A stretch of 64,000 bases of DNA from Marinobacter santoriniensis NKSG1 (GCF_000347775.1 NZ_APAT01000013.1:62001-126000), one strand, 5' to 3'; shown: positions 19,095-29,136, counted from the first letter of the stretch. A program made the numbers and translations. Notes: a model not told the origin generated them from the letters alone.

Positions 19095-19135
19095 AAGCGC
19101 CTCAGTTTGTGTACCCCACAGGCTGAGGCGTTTTT
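19095..19135 (+). terminator. Duplicate terminator of the tRNA cluster
   Basis: Second copy of the CGCCTCAG / CTGAGGCG hairpin, here followed by six T, a longer run than in the first copy. Confidence 0.85.
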
Positions 19136-19150
19136 TATTATTCGCACAGA

Positions 19151-19181
19151 AAAGCCCCGATCCGTTGCCGGACCGGGGCTT
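19151..19181 (-). terminator. Terminator of the CHRD gene
   Basis: Read on the minus strand, AAGCCCCGGTCCG and CGGATCGGGGCTT form a long stem around GCAA, ending in TTTTCTG. It lies 29 bases beyond the stop of the minus-strand gene. Confidence 0.75.
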
Positions 19182-19209
19182 CATCGCTGCCGAGCTTTGC
19201 CTTTTTCTA

Positions 19210-19710
19210 TTACATTTTCATGTCGTGTTTGCCGTGTAACTGACCGCGAACGGCACCTTCAGGGTGCTCCGGGTTGTGTACATTGATGTAAAAGTCGTCG
19301 GGATTCGCGAGAATCCGCTGCACAATGCCGGTCTCCCCGGTGGGAAACTTCCCTTTTTCACCTTCAGTCAGGCAATCCGCCGCATCACCATCCTCTGGGC
19401 CAGCCAGTACGGCAACGGGTGATCCATTCATGCCCTTCCTGGCTTCGTGGATATGCGCCGCCATCCCTTCCTTGACCGGAACGGTCTGAATATCCTCAAC
19501 CTCAAGGACATAGCAAAGCGTTTTCGGATCACCATCAATACCGAACACGTAGGCTTTGCCCATTCCGTTCCCGTCGCCTTCGGTGCCTACCATCTGGTCT
19601 CCGTCGAGGTTCGCAGTCAGCACATGGTTGGTGTGTCCTGCATAGGACAGCGACGAGAATCCGAAAATACAGAAAGCGACAGCCAGTGATTTTGTGATTG
19701 TTCCATTCAT
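19210..19710 (-). CDS. Exported CHRD-domain protein
   Basis: 166 residues from ATG 19710, which has a good ribosome site (AGGAGAAAGGCA); a longer frame upstream is less likely. Residues 1-23 are a signal peptide ending SLSYA-G. The rest resembles a CHRD domain: HVLTANLDGDQMV, FGIDGDPKTLCYVLEVEDI, AAHIHEARKGMNGSPVAVL, and the C-terminal FYINVHNPEHPEGAVRGQL. CHRD domains occur in chordin and in many secreted bacterial proteins; the bacterial function is unknown. Transcribed away from the P-type ATPase cluster. Confidence 0.85.
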   Translation of the reverse strand: MNGTITKSLAVAFCIFGFSSLSYAGHTNHVLTANLDGDQMVGTEGDGNGMGKAYVFGIDGDPKTLCYVLEVEDIQTVPVKEGMAAHIHEARKGMNGSPVAVLAGPEDGDAADCLTEGEKGKFPTGETGIVQRILANPDDFYINVHNPEHPEGAVRGQLHGKHDMKM

Positions 19711-19938
19711 TGCCTTTCTCCTGAACCCTATGTTCATTGTCATTTTTTGCGACAGGTCGCCTAGGGTATTCGGCGCAGCGCAGGAGAAAGTTGCACTTTG
19801 CATTAAAAAAATTTTGAGAAAGGTCAAAACGTGGACACGGAGTCGGTGGCTTACTACCTTTAGATGGGGATTTCGCCCACGCCCCCTGGTTCTTCCTGTC
19901 TTTGCTTCTTCATTCCTGGTACGAGGATTCCGACGTTC

Positions 19939-22545
19939 ATGGAACGCACCAAAACCGATGATTATGCGGAGTTAACCCTGGACCAAACGCTGGAGCGCCT
20001 TGGTTCGGATGGCACCTCGGGATTGACCGATGCGGCGGTCCAGGAGCGGCTGGAAACCGTTGGCTTCAACGAAATTGTGGAGAAAGAAGAATCCGTCTGG
20101 CATCGGGTTTTCCGTCGGTTCTGGGGGCCCATCCCATGGATGATCGAGATCGCGGCAATACTGTCCGCGATGGTGGGTAAGTGGGAAGACTTCAGCATCA
20201 TCCTCGTGATGCTTCTGGTAAATGCGTTTCTGGATTTCTTCCAGGAGCACCGCGCCCTGAACGCCCTCAAAGCGCTCAAGAAGGGACTGGCCGGAAAGGT
20301 GCCGGTGCTGCGGGATGGTGAATACCGTTCGGTGCCGGTTCGCGAACTGGTGCCAGGGGACATTATACGTCTCAAGATTGGTAGCGTGGTTCCGGCCGAT
20401 GTCCAGCTCCTGCGAGGGGACTATCTTCTGGTGGACCAGGCCGCACTGACCGGAGAGTCGCTTCCTGTCAGCAAAAAAGCCCAGGAAGTGGCCTACGCCA
20501 ATACCATCGTCAAGCAGGGCGAGATGGAGGCGGTGGTGGTCAACACCGGCATGCACACCAATTTCTCTAACGTCGTGTCACTCGTGGCCAGGGCTGGTAT
20601 CAAGGAGCGCAGCCATTTCCAGAAGATGGTGATGCAGATCGGTAATTTCCTGATCCTGATTTCTCTGGCGCTGGTGTTGCTGATCGTTATGGTCTCCCTG
20701 TTCAGGCATGAGCCGCTGCTGGAGATCGCCCGCTTTGCGCTGGTTCTGACCGTGGCAGCCATTCCGGTTGCATTGCCTGCGGTATTGTCGGTCACCCTGG
20801 CTGTGGGTGCTGTGAATCTGGCCCGACGTAAAGCGATTGTGTCCCATCTCACCGCAATCGAAGAGTTGGCGGGGGTGGACGTATTCTGTTCGGACAAAAC
20901 CGGGACGCTCACGCAAAATCAGATGCAGGTGAAGGATCCCGTGGCATTCAGCGGCTTTACGGAGCAGGAGCTGTTTGTATTTGCGGCACTGGCTTCCCGA
21001 CGGGAAAACCAGGACCCCATCGAGTCTCCCATTTTTCAGTGGCTCGAGGAGCACGGCAACGAATCCGACTGGCGCGCCTGGAACCAGGCGTCGTTCACGC
21101 CGTTCGACCCCATCAGCAAGCGCACAGAAGCCACCGTTGAAAAGGACGGCGAACAGTTCGTTGTAACCAAGGGTGCTACCCAGGTGTTGCTGGGGATGAC
21201 GGAACTGGATGACGCGAAGACCCGGGAAATCAATCAACGGGTCGACGAACTCGCTGCCAAGGGCTATCGGACGCTTGCGGTAGGGCGGCGGCAGGGAGAG
21301 GCCCCCCTGGAGCTTCTGGGCCTGATTCCGCTCTACGATCCGCCGCGTGATGATTCGAAAGACGTCATTGCTGAAATGGAGAATTACGGGGTTCAGGTCA
21401 AGATGGTCACTGGCGACAATCTGGCCATTGCCCGTGAAATTGGTGGACTGCTCGGGCTCCAGCAGCGCACGATTCGCTCGTCCCAGCTCTCTGGTGCCGC
21501 CAGCAACGAGTTGCTGGAACTCGCAGAAGTGCTTGCCCGGGTGATCTATCAGAGGCTGAAAGGGGATGTGGCCGCGAAAGAAGCCCGGAGGTTTGCCAGT
21601 GAAGTGATGGACGAGGTGGGGAAGCTGTATGACACCCGGGTTCTCGAGCGGGAATTTATCCATACCCATGAGTCCGCCATTATCGAAATGATCGAGGAAG
21701 TGGATATCTTTGCGGAGGTGGTGCCGGAAGATAAGTACCGCATTATTGATACGCTCCAGAAAGGCGATCACATCGTGGCCATGACCGGCGATGGCGTTAA
21801 TGACGCACCGGCCCTGAAAAAGGCCGATTGCGGGTTTGCTGTCTCCAATGCCACAGATGCAGCCCGGGCTGCGGCCGATATCATTCTGACCGCCCCCGGG
21901 CTTTCGGTGATCAACGACGCGTTGCGGCAGGCCAGGATCACCTTTGCAAGGATGAAGAGTTACGCCACGTTCCGCATTGCGGAGACGATACGGATCATTC
22001 TGTTCATGACCCTGTCCATCATTGTCTTCAATTTCTATCCGATCACGGCGTTGATGATCATCCTGCTGGCGCTGCTCAACGACATTCCCATCCTGGCCAT
22101 TGCCTATGACAACACGCGCGTCCATCAAAAGCCTGTGCGGTGGAACATGCGTGAACTGCTTACGGTATCCATGGTCCTGGGCGTTTTCGGTGTTCTGGCT
22201 TCATTCCTGCTGTTTTTTATCCTGCGGGAGCAGGGATTCTCGGATGATGTCATTCGCAGCATGCTCTTTCTCAAGTTGATAGTCGCCGGACACAGTACGC
22301 TTTACGTTACCCGCTCGGAGGGATGGTTCTGGGAGCGCCCCCTGCCGGCACCTTTGCTGTTGGTTGCTACCTTTGGAACTGAAATTCTGGGGACGTTCAT
22401 CGCGGTCTACGGCATATTCATTGCCCCCATCGGCTGGACCTATGCGCTGGCGATCTGGGGCTATGCCCTGGTGTGGTTTCTGGTCAATGATGCGGTCAAG
22501 GTATTCACCTACCGGATGCTGCGGCGAGAGGGTGCGTTGGCGTAG
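19939..22545 (+). CDS. Plasma-membrane type H+-translocating P-type ATPase
   Basis: 868 residues from ATG 19939; an upstream in-frame ATG (19864) adds 25 unconserved residues. P3A-type layout: actuator TGES (LTGESLPV near 172), phosphorylated Asp319 in CSDKTGTLTQ, KMVTGDNLAIARE, and hinge TGDGVNDAPAL near 615, with about ten membrane helices and no N-terminal heavy-metal domain. This is the fungal/plant Pma1-like group, so proton export is the expected activity. An insertion of about 60 residues lies between the DNLAIARE and DKYRIIDTL regions. First gene of a same-strand cluster with beta-CASP, phosphoketolase and two small proteins. Confidence 0.88.
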   Translation: MERTKTDDYAELTLDQTLERLGSDGTSGLTDAAVQERLETVGFNEIVEKEESVWHRVFRRFWGPIPWMIEIAAILSAMVGKWEDFSIILVMLLVNAFLDFFQEHRALNALKALKKGLAGKVPVLRDGEYRSVPVRELVPGDIIRLKIGSVVPADVQLLRGDYLLVDQAALTGESLPVSKKAQEVAYANTIVKQGEMEAVVVNTGMHTNFSNVVSLVARAGIKERSHFQKMVMQIGNFLILISLALVLLIVMVSLFRHEPLLEIARFALVLTVAAIPVALPAVLSVTLAVGAVNLARRKAIVSHLTAIEELAGVDVFCSDKTGTLTQNQMQVKDPVAFSGFTEQELFVFAALASRRENQDPIESPIFQWLEEHGNESDWRAWNQASFTPFDPISKRTEATVEKDGEQFVVTKGATQVLLGMTELDDAKTREINQRVDELAAKGYRTLAVGRRQGEAPLELLGLIPLYDPPRDDSKDVIAEMENYGVQVKMVTGDNLAIAREIGGLLGLQQRTIRSSQLSGAASNELLELAEVLARVIYQRLKGDVAAKEARRFASEVMDEVGKLYDTRVLEREFIHTHESAIIEMIEEVDIFAEVVPEDKYRIIDTLQKGDHIVAMTGDGVNDAPALKKADCGFAVSNATDAARAAADIILTAPGLSVINDALRQARITFARMKSYATFRIAETIRIILFMTLSIIVFNFYPITALMIILLALLNDIPILAIAYDNTRVHQKPVRWNMRELLTVSMVLGVFGVLASFLLFFILREQGFSDDVIRSMLFLKLIVAGHSTLYVTRSEGWFWERPLPAPLLLVATFGTEILGTFIAVYGIFIAPIGWTYALAIWGYALVWFLVNDAVKVFTYRMLRREGALA

Positions 22546-22600
22546 GCCAGCGATAGTCATCGGGCTTGCCTGAGCAAAATTCAAAACAAGGGAATTATCC

Positions 22601-23992
22601 ATGAAGATTTCTTTTCACGGTGCTGATCTTGGTGTGACGGGGTCGTGTCACCTAGTGCAATGTGGCGATACACGGATACTGATTGACTGTGGTATGTACC
22701 AGGGCGGACATGATCTCGAGGAGGAAAATCAGGCGCCGCTGGGCTTCGATCCCTCCACCATCGACTATTTGCTGCTGACCCACGCCCATCTGGACCACTG
22801 CGGCCGGATTCCGTTGCTGTTCAACCGGGGCTTTCGTGGTGAGATCATCACCACCTCGGCGAGTCGGGAGCTGGCCAAACTGGTGATGCTGGACAGTGCC
22901 CACCTGCAGGAAGAGGAAGCTGAATGGCAGGCACGTAAAAATGCCCGTCACGGCAAGAAAGGGAAGAAAATCAAACCGCTTTATACGGTTCTGGATACCC
23001 TGAACAGCCTGGATCATTTTGGGCGGACGGCAAACTATGACCAGGCCCTGACACTGGATGGCGGGATCAAGGCCACATTTTATGATGCCGGACACATTCT
23101 CGGTTCAGCGTCAGTGTTGCTGGAGCTTGAGGAAGATGGAATCTCGCGGAGAGTCCTTTTCTCAGGGGACCTGGGCTACAAGGATCGTATAATCCTGCGG
23201 GATCCGGCGCCGCCTTCGCCGGTGGACGTCGTGGTCATGGAGACTACCTACGGGGACCGGCTACACAAGAGTCTCCAGCCGTCTATTGAGGAGTTGTACC
23301 AGGCGATCAACGATACCTTCAAGCGCGGCGGCAACGTCATCATTCCCACGTTCGCCCTGGAGCGCGCCCAGGAGATTCTTTACTACCTCCGGGAGGGTAT
23401 CCAGAATGGCGCGTTGTCCAGCTCGATGCAGGTTTTCCTGGATTCGCCGATGGCTATTTCCGCCACAGAGATCTTCCGTCGTCACCCGGAATGCTACGAC
23501 GAGAAGGCCTGTGAGCTTTTTGGTAACGGGGATGATCCGTTTGATTTCCCGGGCCTTCATTTTACCCGTCAGACCGCCGAATCGATGGCTTTGAACCGTA
23601 TTGGCGGCGGTGCTGTGATACTCGCCGGATCCGGCATGTGTACGGGTGGGCGGGTAAGGCATCACCTGAAACACAATCTCTGGCGGGAAGACAGCAGCGT
23701 GATATTCGTAGGGTATGCGGCACAGGGAACACCGGCCAGGCGTATTGTCGATGGTGCGAGCGAGATCCGGATATTCGGCGAAGACATCCAGGTGCGTGCC
23801 AGAATCCATACCATCGGTGGGTTCTCTGCCCATGCTGACCGGGATGAGTTGCTGGCGTGGCATCAGAAACTCGGCAACCCCGAGCTGACTTTCCTGGTGC
23901 ACGGCGAGGAAGACGCGATGAACAGCTTTGCCGGTCAACTGAGTGATACCAAAGTGATCATGCCGGGTCTGCATGACGAGTTTTCCATCTAG
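22601..23992 (+). CDS. Beta-CASP metallo-beta-lactamase-fold nuclease (Ysh1/CPSF-like)
   Basis: 463 residues. Metallo-beta-lactamase motifs: LTHAHLDHCG near 60 (HxHxDH), AGHILGSAS near 164, FSGDLG near 187; beta-CASP motifs: motif A in PTFALERAQE near 248, and motif C in GGFSAHADRDEL near 407, then FLVHGEEDAM. Such enzymes are RNA endo/exonucleases in archaea and eukaryotes; in bacteria this subgroup is little studied. It follows the P-type ATPase by 55 bases and precedes phosphoketolase by 18, so it is very probably cotranscribed with both. Confidence 0.88.
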   Translation: MKISFHGADLGVTGSCHLVQCGDTRILIDCGMYQGGHDLEEENQAPLGFDPSTIDYLLLTHAHLDHCGRIPLLFNRGFRGEIITTSASRELAKLVMLDSAHLQEEEAEWQARKNARHGKKGKKIKPLYTVLDTLNSLDHFGRTANYDQALTLDGGIKATFYDAGHILGSASVLLELEEDGISRRVLFSGDLGYKDRIILRDPAPPSPVDVVVMETTYGDRLHKSLQPSIEELYQAINDTFKRGGNVIIPTFALERAQEILYYLREGIQNGALSSSMQVFLDSPMAISATEIFRRHPECYDEKACELFGNGDDPFDFPGLHFTRQTAESMALNRIGGGAVILAGSGMCTGGRVRHHLKHNLWREDSSVIFVGYAAQGTPARRIVDGASEIRIFGEDIQVRARIHTIGGFSAHADRDELLAWHQKLGNPELTFLVHGEEDAMNSFAGQLSDTKVIMPGLHDEFSI

Positions 23993-24010
23993 GGCGGGGG
24001 GCAGGCGATC

Positions 24011-26416
24011 ATGGCGGGATCCGAGACGAAGGCCGGGAATGCTTCCCATCCACTCACAGATGACGAACTGGTGCGGATGGATGCCTACTGGCGCGCAGCC
24101 AACTATCTCTCTATCGGCCAGATCTATCTTCTCGATAACCCGCTGCTGGAAGAGCCTCTGAAGCTTTCCCACACCAAGCCCCGTTTGTTGGGACACTGGG
24201 GCACCGCGCCGGGTCTGAATCTCATCTATGTTCATCTGAACCGGGTCATCAAGGCCCGGGATCTGAACATGATCTACATAACCGGCCCGGGCCATGGTGC
24301 CCCCGGGATCCTTGCGAATACCTACCTGGAGGGCACCTATTCCGAGATCTATCCCAGTGTCAGTGCGGACCGGAAGGGCATGACCAGACTGTTCCGGCAG
24401 TTCTCATTTCCGGGTGGCATTCCCAGCCACACCGCGCCGGAAACGCCTGGGTCTATTCACGAGGGCGGAGAACTGGGGTACTCGCTGAGCCATGCCTTCG
24501 GCGCCGCGTTCGATAATCCTGATCTGATCGTGGCCTGCGTGGTCGGTGACGGAGAAGCCGAGATCGGGCCGGCGGCGACGGCCTGGCACTCCAACAAATT
24601 CCTGAATCCGGCCAGCGACGGAGCGGTGCTCCCCATCCTTCACCTGAACGGCTACAAGATTGCCAACCCGACGGTTCTGGCCCGAATTGGTGACCGGGAG
24701 CTGCTCAGCCTGTTTGCCGGCTATGGTTACGAGCCGCTACTGGTGGATGGACAGGATCCGCTGGTCGTTCATCAGGCCATGGCGCAGAAGGTTGACTATG
24801 CACTCGACCGCATTCGAACGATTCAGGAAGACGCCCGTTCAGGGCGTGCATCAGCCCGTCCAACCTGGCCCATGATCATTCTTCGGACACCCAAAGGCTG
24901 GACCTGTCCGCCGGAAGTCGATGGTCTGAAGCTGGAAGGTTATTGGCGGGCTCATCAGGTGCCCTTTGCCGAGTTGGCGAGCAAGCCGGAGCATCTGAAG
25001 CTGCTTGAACAATGGATGAAGAGTTACCGGCCCGGGGAGTTGTTTGATCATAACGGAAGCCTCAAGCCTGAGCTGGCGGAACTGGCACCGAAGGGTTTGC
25101 GACGAATGGGAGCCAATCCTCACGCCAATGGCGGGCTCCTGATGAAGAACCTGCAGCTGCCGGATTACGCTGACTATGCGATGACCGTACCGCTGCCCGG
25201 GGCGGTGATGGGGGAAGCAACGCGTCGACTGGGGGATTTTTTACGGGATGTGATGATCGCTAACCGTGCCCAGGGGAATTTTCGCGTATTTGGTCCGGAT
25301 GAAACCGTTTCCAATCGACTGGGCGCCATTCTGGAAGCAACGGATCGGACCTGGGAGGCGGAGCGTTTCGACTACGACGACCACCTGTCGCCCGATGGTC
25401 GGGTGATGGAAATACTCTCCGAACACACCTGTCAGGGGTGGTTGGAGGGGTATCTTCTGACCGGTCGCCATGGCTTCTTCTCCTGCTATGAGGCGTTCAT
25501 CCACATCGTGGACTCCATGTTCAACCAGCACGCCAAGTGGCTGAAAGTGAGCAAAGAGATTCCCTGGCGCCGTCCAATCGCTTCGCTCAACATTCTGCTC
25601 ACGTCCCATGTGTGGCGACAGGACCATAACGGCTTTTCCCACCAGGATCCGGGGTTTATCGATCATGTGGTCAACAAAAAGGCGAGCATTGTCCGCGTAT
25701 ACCTGCCGCCGGACGCCAATTCGTTGCTCTATATTGCAGACCAGTGCCTGCGCAGTCGGGATAAGGTCAACGTTATCATCGCGGGCAAACAACCGAATCC
25801 GCAGTGGCTGGATATGGATGCGGCCATCAATCATTGCCGGGCCGGTATCGGCATCTGGGAATGGGCCAGCAACGACCAGGGAAGTGAGCCCGATGTCGTC
25901 ATGGCCTGTGCCGGCGATGTACCGACCATAGAAACCCTGGCGGCGGTGGAAATCCTTGATGAGCACCTTCCGGATCTGAAGGTCAGGGTAATCAATGTGG
26001 TCGACCTGATGACACTTCAGCCCAGGGAGGAACATCCGGTCGGATTATCGACCCGGGATTTCGACACCCTGTTCACCACAGACCGGCCGATCATATTCGC
26101 GTTTCACGGCTACCCCTGGCTGATTCACCGGCTGTGCTATCGGCGTACCAATCATGACAATCTTCATGTGCGCGGTTACAAGGAAGAGGGCACAACCACT
26201 ACCCCATTCGACATGGCGGTTCTGAATGACCTTGACCGTTTCCATCTGGTGATGGATGTGGTTGACCGGGTTCCGTCGTTGGGCGCCAGCGGAGCCTATC
26301 TCAAACAGCGAATGAGGGACCGGCTCACCGAGCACAAGCGCTACATAGAGCGCGTGGGGCAGGACATGCCGGATATCCGGGACTGGAAATGGGCGGGACG
26401 TCAGAAAACGTCGTAA
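24011..26416 (+). CDS. xfp: Phosphoketolase (xylulose-5-P / fructose-6-P)
   Basis: Thiamine-diphosphate enzyme that splits xylulose 5-phosphate (and often fructose 6-phosphate) with phosphate to acetyl-phosphate plus an aldose phosphate. 801 residues, the usual length. [15 protein letters not shown] near 57, GPGHGAPG near 94, [20 protein letters not shown] near 137, and TDP-binding [20 protein letters not shown] near 179. No acetate kinase or phosphotransacetylase gene is in the window. Context suggests a fermentative or energy-stress role. Confidence 0.95.
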   Translation: MAGSETKAGNASHPLTDDELVRMDAYWRAANYLSIGQIYLLDNPLLEEPLKLSHTKPRLLGHWGTAPGLNLIYVHLNRVIKARDLNMIYITGPGHGAPGILANTYLEGTYSEIYPSVSADRKGMTRLFRQFSFPGGIPSHTAPETPGSIHEGGELGYSLSHAFGAAFDNPDLIVACVVGDGEAEIGPAATAWHSNKFLNPASDGAVLPILHLNGYKIANPTVLARIGDRELLSLFAGYGYEPLLVDGQDPLVVHQAMAQKVDYALDRIRTIQEDARSGRASARPTWPMIILRTPKGWTCPPEVDGLKLEGYWRAHQVPFAELASKPEHLKLLEQWMKSYRPGELFDHNGSLKPELAELAPKGLRRMGANPHANGGLLMKNLQLPDYADYAMTVPLPGAVMGEATRRLGDFLRDVMIANRAQGNFRVFGPDETVSNRLGAILEATDRTWEAERFDYDDHLSPDGRVMEILSEHTCQGWLEGYLLTGRHGFFSCYEAFIHIVDSMFNQHAKWLKVSKEIPWRRPIASLNILLTSHVWRQDHNGFSHQDPGFIDHVVNKKASIVRVYLPPDANSLLYIADQCLRSRDKVNVIIAGKQPNPQWLDMDAAINHCRAGIGIWEWASNDQGSEPDVVMACAGDVPTIETLAAVEILDEHLPDLKVRVINVVDLMTLQPREEHPVGLSTRDFDTLFTTDRPIIFAFHGYPWLIHRLCYRRTNHDNLHVRGYKEEGTTTTPFDMAVLNDLDRFHLVMDVVDRVPSLGASGAYLKQRMRDRLTEHKRYIERVGQDMPDIRDWKWAGRQKTS

Positions 26417-26455
26417 TGCCGGGGTTGCGCCAAATCAACTTTGTCTGTTCAAAAT

Positions 26456-26485
26456 TTGCACACCTGGAGTCTCGCTGCCTATTCT
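26456..26485 (+). promoter_or_regulatory. Candidate promoter of the 63-residue gene
   Basis: TTGCAC (26456-26461), 18-base spacer, TATTCT (26480-26485), 38 bases upstream of the ATG. Good match to a sigma-70 promoter, in the 107-base gap after xfp. Confidence 0.5.
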
Positions 26486-26523
26486 GAAGGATGCCAGTAA
26501 CATTCCGCCAAGGAGGCTCCGCG

Positions 26524-26715
26524 ATGAACAAAACCCTTAATGGATCCTACGACAATCATGATCAGGCCAAGAACGCCTGGGACGATCTGATCGCGACCGG
26601 AATACCCAGGGATAATATCTACATTGACGAGGATGCCCGCACGGTCAAGGTTATTGTGCCGGCCGAAGCGGAACGGGAGGTCCGGGAAATTTTTGACCGG
26701 CACAAGCTCCATTAA
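26524..26715 (+). CDS. Small hypothetical protein (63 aa)
   Basis: Starts at ATG 26524 behind a near-perfect ribosome site AAGGAGG. The sequence reads as strand-helix-strand-strand-helix: NGSYDNHDQAKNAWDDLIAT, then IPRDNIYID, then ARTVKVIVPAEAEREVREI. This resembles small alpha/beta domains of the general-stress-protein 17M type, but I cannot name a family with certainty. No signal or membrane segment. Lies between phosphoketolase and the BCAM0308-family gene, all on the same strand. Confidence 0.7.
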   Translation: MNKTLNGSYDNHDQAKNAWDDLIATGIPRDNIYIDEDARTVKVIVPAEAEREVREIFDRHKLH

Positions 26716-26762
26716 ACGGAGACTGCGCGGGTGAGACATCCGAATGTCAGAGGAGCAGCGAG

Positions 26763-27269
26763 ATGAGTACGGGAAATGATCCCGGTTCCGGCGGCGATCG
26801 TCATGACCGTCTGATAAAGGAAGAGATTCACGATCCCTACCAGGCCAGGGGTAAGCTGTCTGAACCCACGGTCTGTCCGGGATGCGGTGCCATTTTTCAC
26901 AAGGGCCGGTGGCAATGGAAAGTGGACTACATCGGGGACGCTGACGAAGTGATGTGTCCGGCCTGTGAGCGGATTGAGGACAATATGCCGGCGGGCATAC
27001 TTACGCTAAGCGGTGCCTTTCTCGATGGTCACAAGGAAGAAATTCTGAGGCTGGTTCAGCACAAGGTAGAAGACGAGAAGGCCGGGCACCCTCTAAAGCG
27101 ACTGATGGCCATTGAGGACGGACCGGATGGCGAAGTGGTGCTGACGTTCACCGATATGCACCTGCCCAGGGGCACCGGACAGGCGATCGAACGGGCCTAC
27201 GATGGCAATCTCGATATCCAGTACACCAAGGAATCCAATTTGGTCCGGGTGTACTGGCGCCGTGATTGA
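26763..27269 (+). CDS. BCAM0308-family zinc-ribbon protein
   Basis: 168 residues. An N-terminal zinc-ribbon of two CxxC pairs (CPGCGAIFHKGRW at about 39, and CPACERI at about 66) is followed by LSGAFLDGHKEEILRLV and a C-terminal TFTDMHLPRGTGQAIERAYDG then VRVYWRR. These features match the family named after Burkholderia cenocepacia BCAM0308. That locus tag lies in a low-oxygen-activated gene region of that species, which fits the neighbours here. Molecular function is unknown; the ribbon resembles those of RNA-binding proteins. Confidence 0.75.
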   Translation: MSTGNDPGSGGDRHDRLIKEEIHDPYQARGKLSEPTVCPGCGAIFHKGRWQWKVDYIGDADEVMCPACERIEDNMPAGILTLSGAFLDGHKEEILRLVQHKVEDEKAGHPLKRLMAIEDGPDGEVVLTFTDMHLPRGTGQAIERAYDGNLDIQYTKESNLVRVYWRRD

Positions 27270-27279
27270 CTTGCGATCG

Positions 27280-29136
27280 TCACAGACGGAATCGTGAAAC
27301 CAGTTTCTGGAGTTCGCTGCCCAGCGCCGCGAGCTCTGAACTGGAGCCGGCTGTCTCGTTCGCCGATGTAGCGGACTGCTCCGTCACATCCCGTATCCGG
27401 GTGACATTGTGATTGATTTCCTCGGCGACTGATGTCTGTTGTTCCGAGGCCGTTGCGATCTGGTTGTTGTACTGCTGGATTTCCTCCACGGCGCGAGTGA
27501 TGCGTGCGATGGTGTCACCGGTGGCTGACGCCCGCGTCAGGGTATCCGATGCCAGGTTCGCACTGGATTCCATCGCCGAAACGGAATTGCCTGCGCTGCT
27601 CTGAAGTGACGTCACCAGAGTTTCGATTTCCTGGGCCGATGTCTGGGTTCGCTGGGCAAGGGACCTTACTTCGTCCGCTACCACCGCAAAGCCGCGCCCC
27701 TGTTCACCGGCTCGCGCTGCCTCAATGGCGGCATTCAGTGCCAGAAGGTTGGTCTGTTCCGCCACGGATTTGATCACATCCAGCACGGTTCCGATGTTGG
27801 AGGTTTCCCGCTGCAGTCCCTGGATGGTTTCCATGCTTTGATTGACTTCCTGGGTCAGCCGGTTCACCCGGTCGACGGTATCTTTGACTTCCCGCTCACC
27901 ATCGGTGGCCTGGGAAGCTGCTTCCGACGCAACGTTGAAGGCCTGCTCCGCGTTCCGGGCGATGTCGGCAGAGGTTGCCGTCATCTCATTCATTGCAGTA
28001 GCCACCTGATCGGTTTCCTGCTTTTGTCGGTCAATGCCGCTGCTGGTCCGGGCGGTGACTCTTGAGAGCTGTTCGGCGGAGGACGCGATGTTGGTCGCAC
28101 CTGTTTCGATGCTCCGGATCAGCTCCCGCAGCCCCACCACCATGGTTGACAGTGCGGCCATCAGTTTGCCGATTTCGTCGGTTCTCCGGTTGTCGATGCT
28201 AACCGACAGGTTGCCGGATGCCACTTCCGATGCAATGGAGACCGCCTGATTAATGGGGGCGGTGATCGCGCGGATGATGAGGTAGGCCATTGCGGCCCCC
28301 AGTAACAATGCCAGAGCCGTCGTACCGAAAATCAGGAGCGTTGCTTCACTGCGTTCGGAGGCCATCATTTCGACCTGGTTTTCTCTCAGGCGGTTGGCGG
28401 AGCCGATCGCGCCTGTCACCGTATCCACCATCTGATTGGAAAGTTCCTCACCGGACTGGAACAGGCCGACGACCGTCTTGAATTCGTTGATGTAATCGTC
28501 GATGGCTTTGGTGACTTTTGCCTTGTCCTCGGCGGAAAGGGCGGCGGATTTGAGGGGTTCCTTGATTCGTTCCGAATCTCCCTCGAAGGCCTTAACGCTG
28601 TCCTGATCGTGCTCGACCAGGAATTTCCGTTCGGATCGGCGAAGATCTCCGAACATGGCCGATGCGAAGAACAGCGAACTGTGCGCTTTGAGGGACGACT
28701 CGGCAATCCGCGCCTTGGTTTCCAGGCGACCCAGTGCCGCCTCCCGATCCGAGAGGTTGGTTTTTACCTCACCCAGGAGGGTCTGATACTGGTGGACGTT
28801 TTTCTCGATACCGTCCAATGTGTCGAGATCTTCGGTGACCGACAGTAAGGGCTCGATCTGGCCGGTTACGGCAAGCACCGCGTCACCCTTTGCCTGCGCT
28901 TTCTTGACCGCGTCGGCTTCGCTGGTCAGCAGGAAGTTCTTCTCTTCGACCCTGGCTTCGATCAGCCTCGTGTTCACCTGTCCGAGCATTGCAACGATGT
29001 TCGACCGGGTGCTGTAGCTTTCCAGTGCCCGATTACCGACAACGCCAACCACGATGGTCAGCACCAGCAACACCGCAAACCCACCTGCGAGCTTGGAGCG
29101 AATGGTCAAATTGTTGAGGAGGTTTGGAAGACTCAT
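27280..29136 (-). CDS. Methyl-accepting chemotaxis protein with helical bimodular-type sensor
   Basis: 618 residues: membrane segment near 16-36, periplasmic all-helical region of about 240 residues with repeated helices ([12 protein letters not shown] and [14 protein letters not shown] are characteristic of HBM sensors such as Pseudomonas McpS), a second membrane segment near 270-292, HAMP, and a signalling domain with [20 protein letters not shown] and [13 protein letters not shown]. Ligands of HBM receptors are often organic acids; that is an inference here. Convergent with the BCAM0308-family gene, 10 bases apart, and no clear terminator between them. Confidence 0.9.
   Translation of the reverse strand: MSLPNLLNNLTIRSKLAGGFAVLLVLTIVVGVVGNRALESYSTRSNIVAMLGQVNTRLIEARVEEKNFLLTSEADAVKKAQAKGDAVLAVTGQIEPLLSVTEDLDTLDGIEKNVHQYQTLLGEVKTNLSDREAALGRLETKARIAESSLKAHSSLFFASAMFGDLRRSERKFLVEHDQDSVKAFEGDSERIKEPLKSAALSAEDKAKVTKAIDDYINEFKTVVGLFQSGEELSNQMVDTVTGAIGSANRLRENQVEMMASERSEATLLIFGTTALALLLGAAMAYLIIRAITAPINQAVSIASEVASGNLSVSIDNRRTDEIGKLMAALSTMVVGLRELIRSIETGATNIASSAEQLSRVTARTSSGIDRQKQETDQVATAMNEMTATSADIARNAEQAFNVASEAASQATDGEREVKDTVDRVNRLTQEVNQSMETIQGLQRETSNIGTVLDVIKSVAEQTNLLALNAAIEAARAGEQGRGFAVVADEVRSLAQRTQTSAQEIETLVTSLQSSAGNSVSAMESSANLASDTLTRASATGDTIARITRAVEEIQQYNNQIATASEQQTSVAEEINHNVTRIRDVTEQSATSANETAGSSSELAALGSELQKLVSRFRL

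Larger units (their letters stand above)
18874..19134. repeat. 70-bp perfect direct repeats duplicating the tRNA-Arg 3' end and terminator
   Basis: Bases 18874-18943 and 19065-19134 are identical over 70 bp, 191 bp apart. Each copy runs from the T-loop (AATCCTCCCAGC) of tRNA-Arg through CCA to the T-run of the terminator. Between them is a 121-bp spacer that contains most of a structured element. The second copy is not a tRNA, only its last 19 bases. The layout recalls the tandem repeats after E. coli tyrT (rtT RNA), where each unit starts with the tRNA 3' end; homology to those is not claimed. Confidence 0.9.

Noticed and set aside
18893-19135. Integrated element with att sites at the tRNA-Arg 3' end
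   Set aside because: Although the tRNA end is duplicated, only 121 bp lie between the copies and no integrase is present; a repeat-unit duplication is simpler.
18911-19147. 78-codon minus-strand frame over the tRNA repeat unit
   Set aside because: Covers terminators and tRNA remnants and has no ribosome site; better explained as structured non-coding DNA.
19790-19938. FNR/ANR or NarL site upstream of the P-type ATPase cluster
   Set aside because: No TTGAT-N4-ATCAA and no convincing heptamer pair; the low-oxygen idea rests on gene content only.
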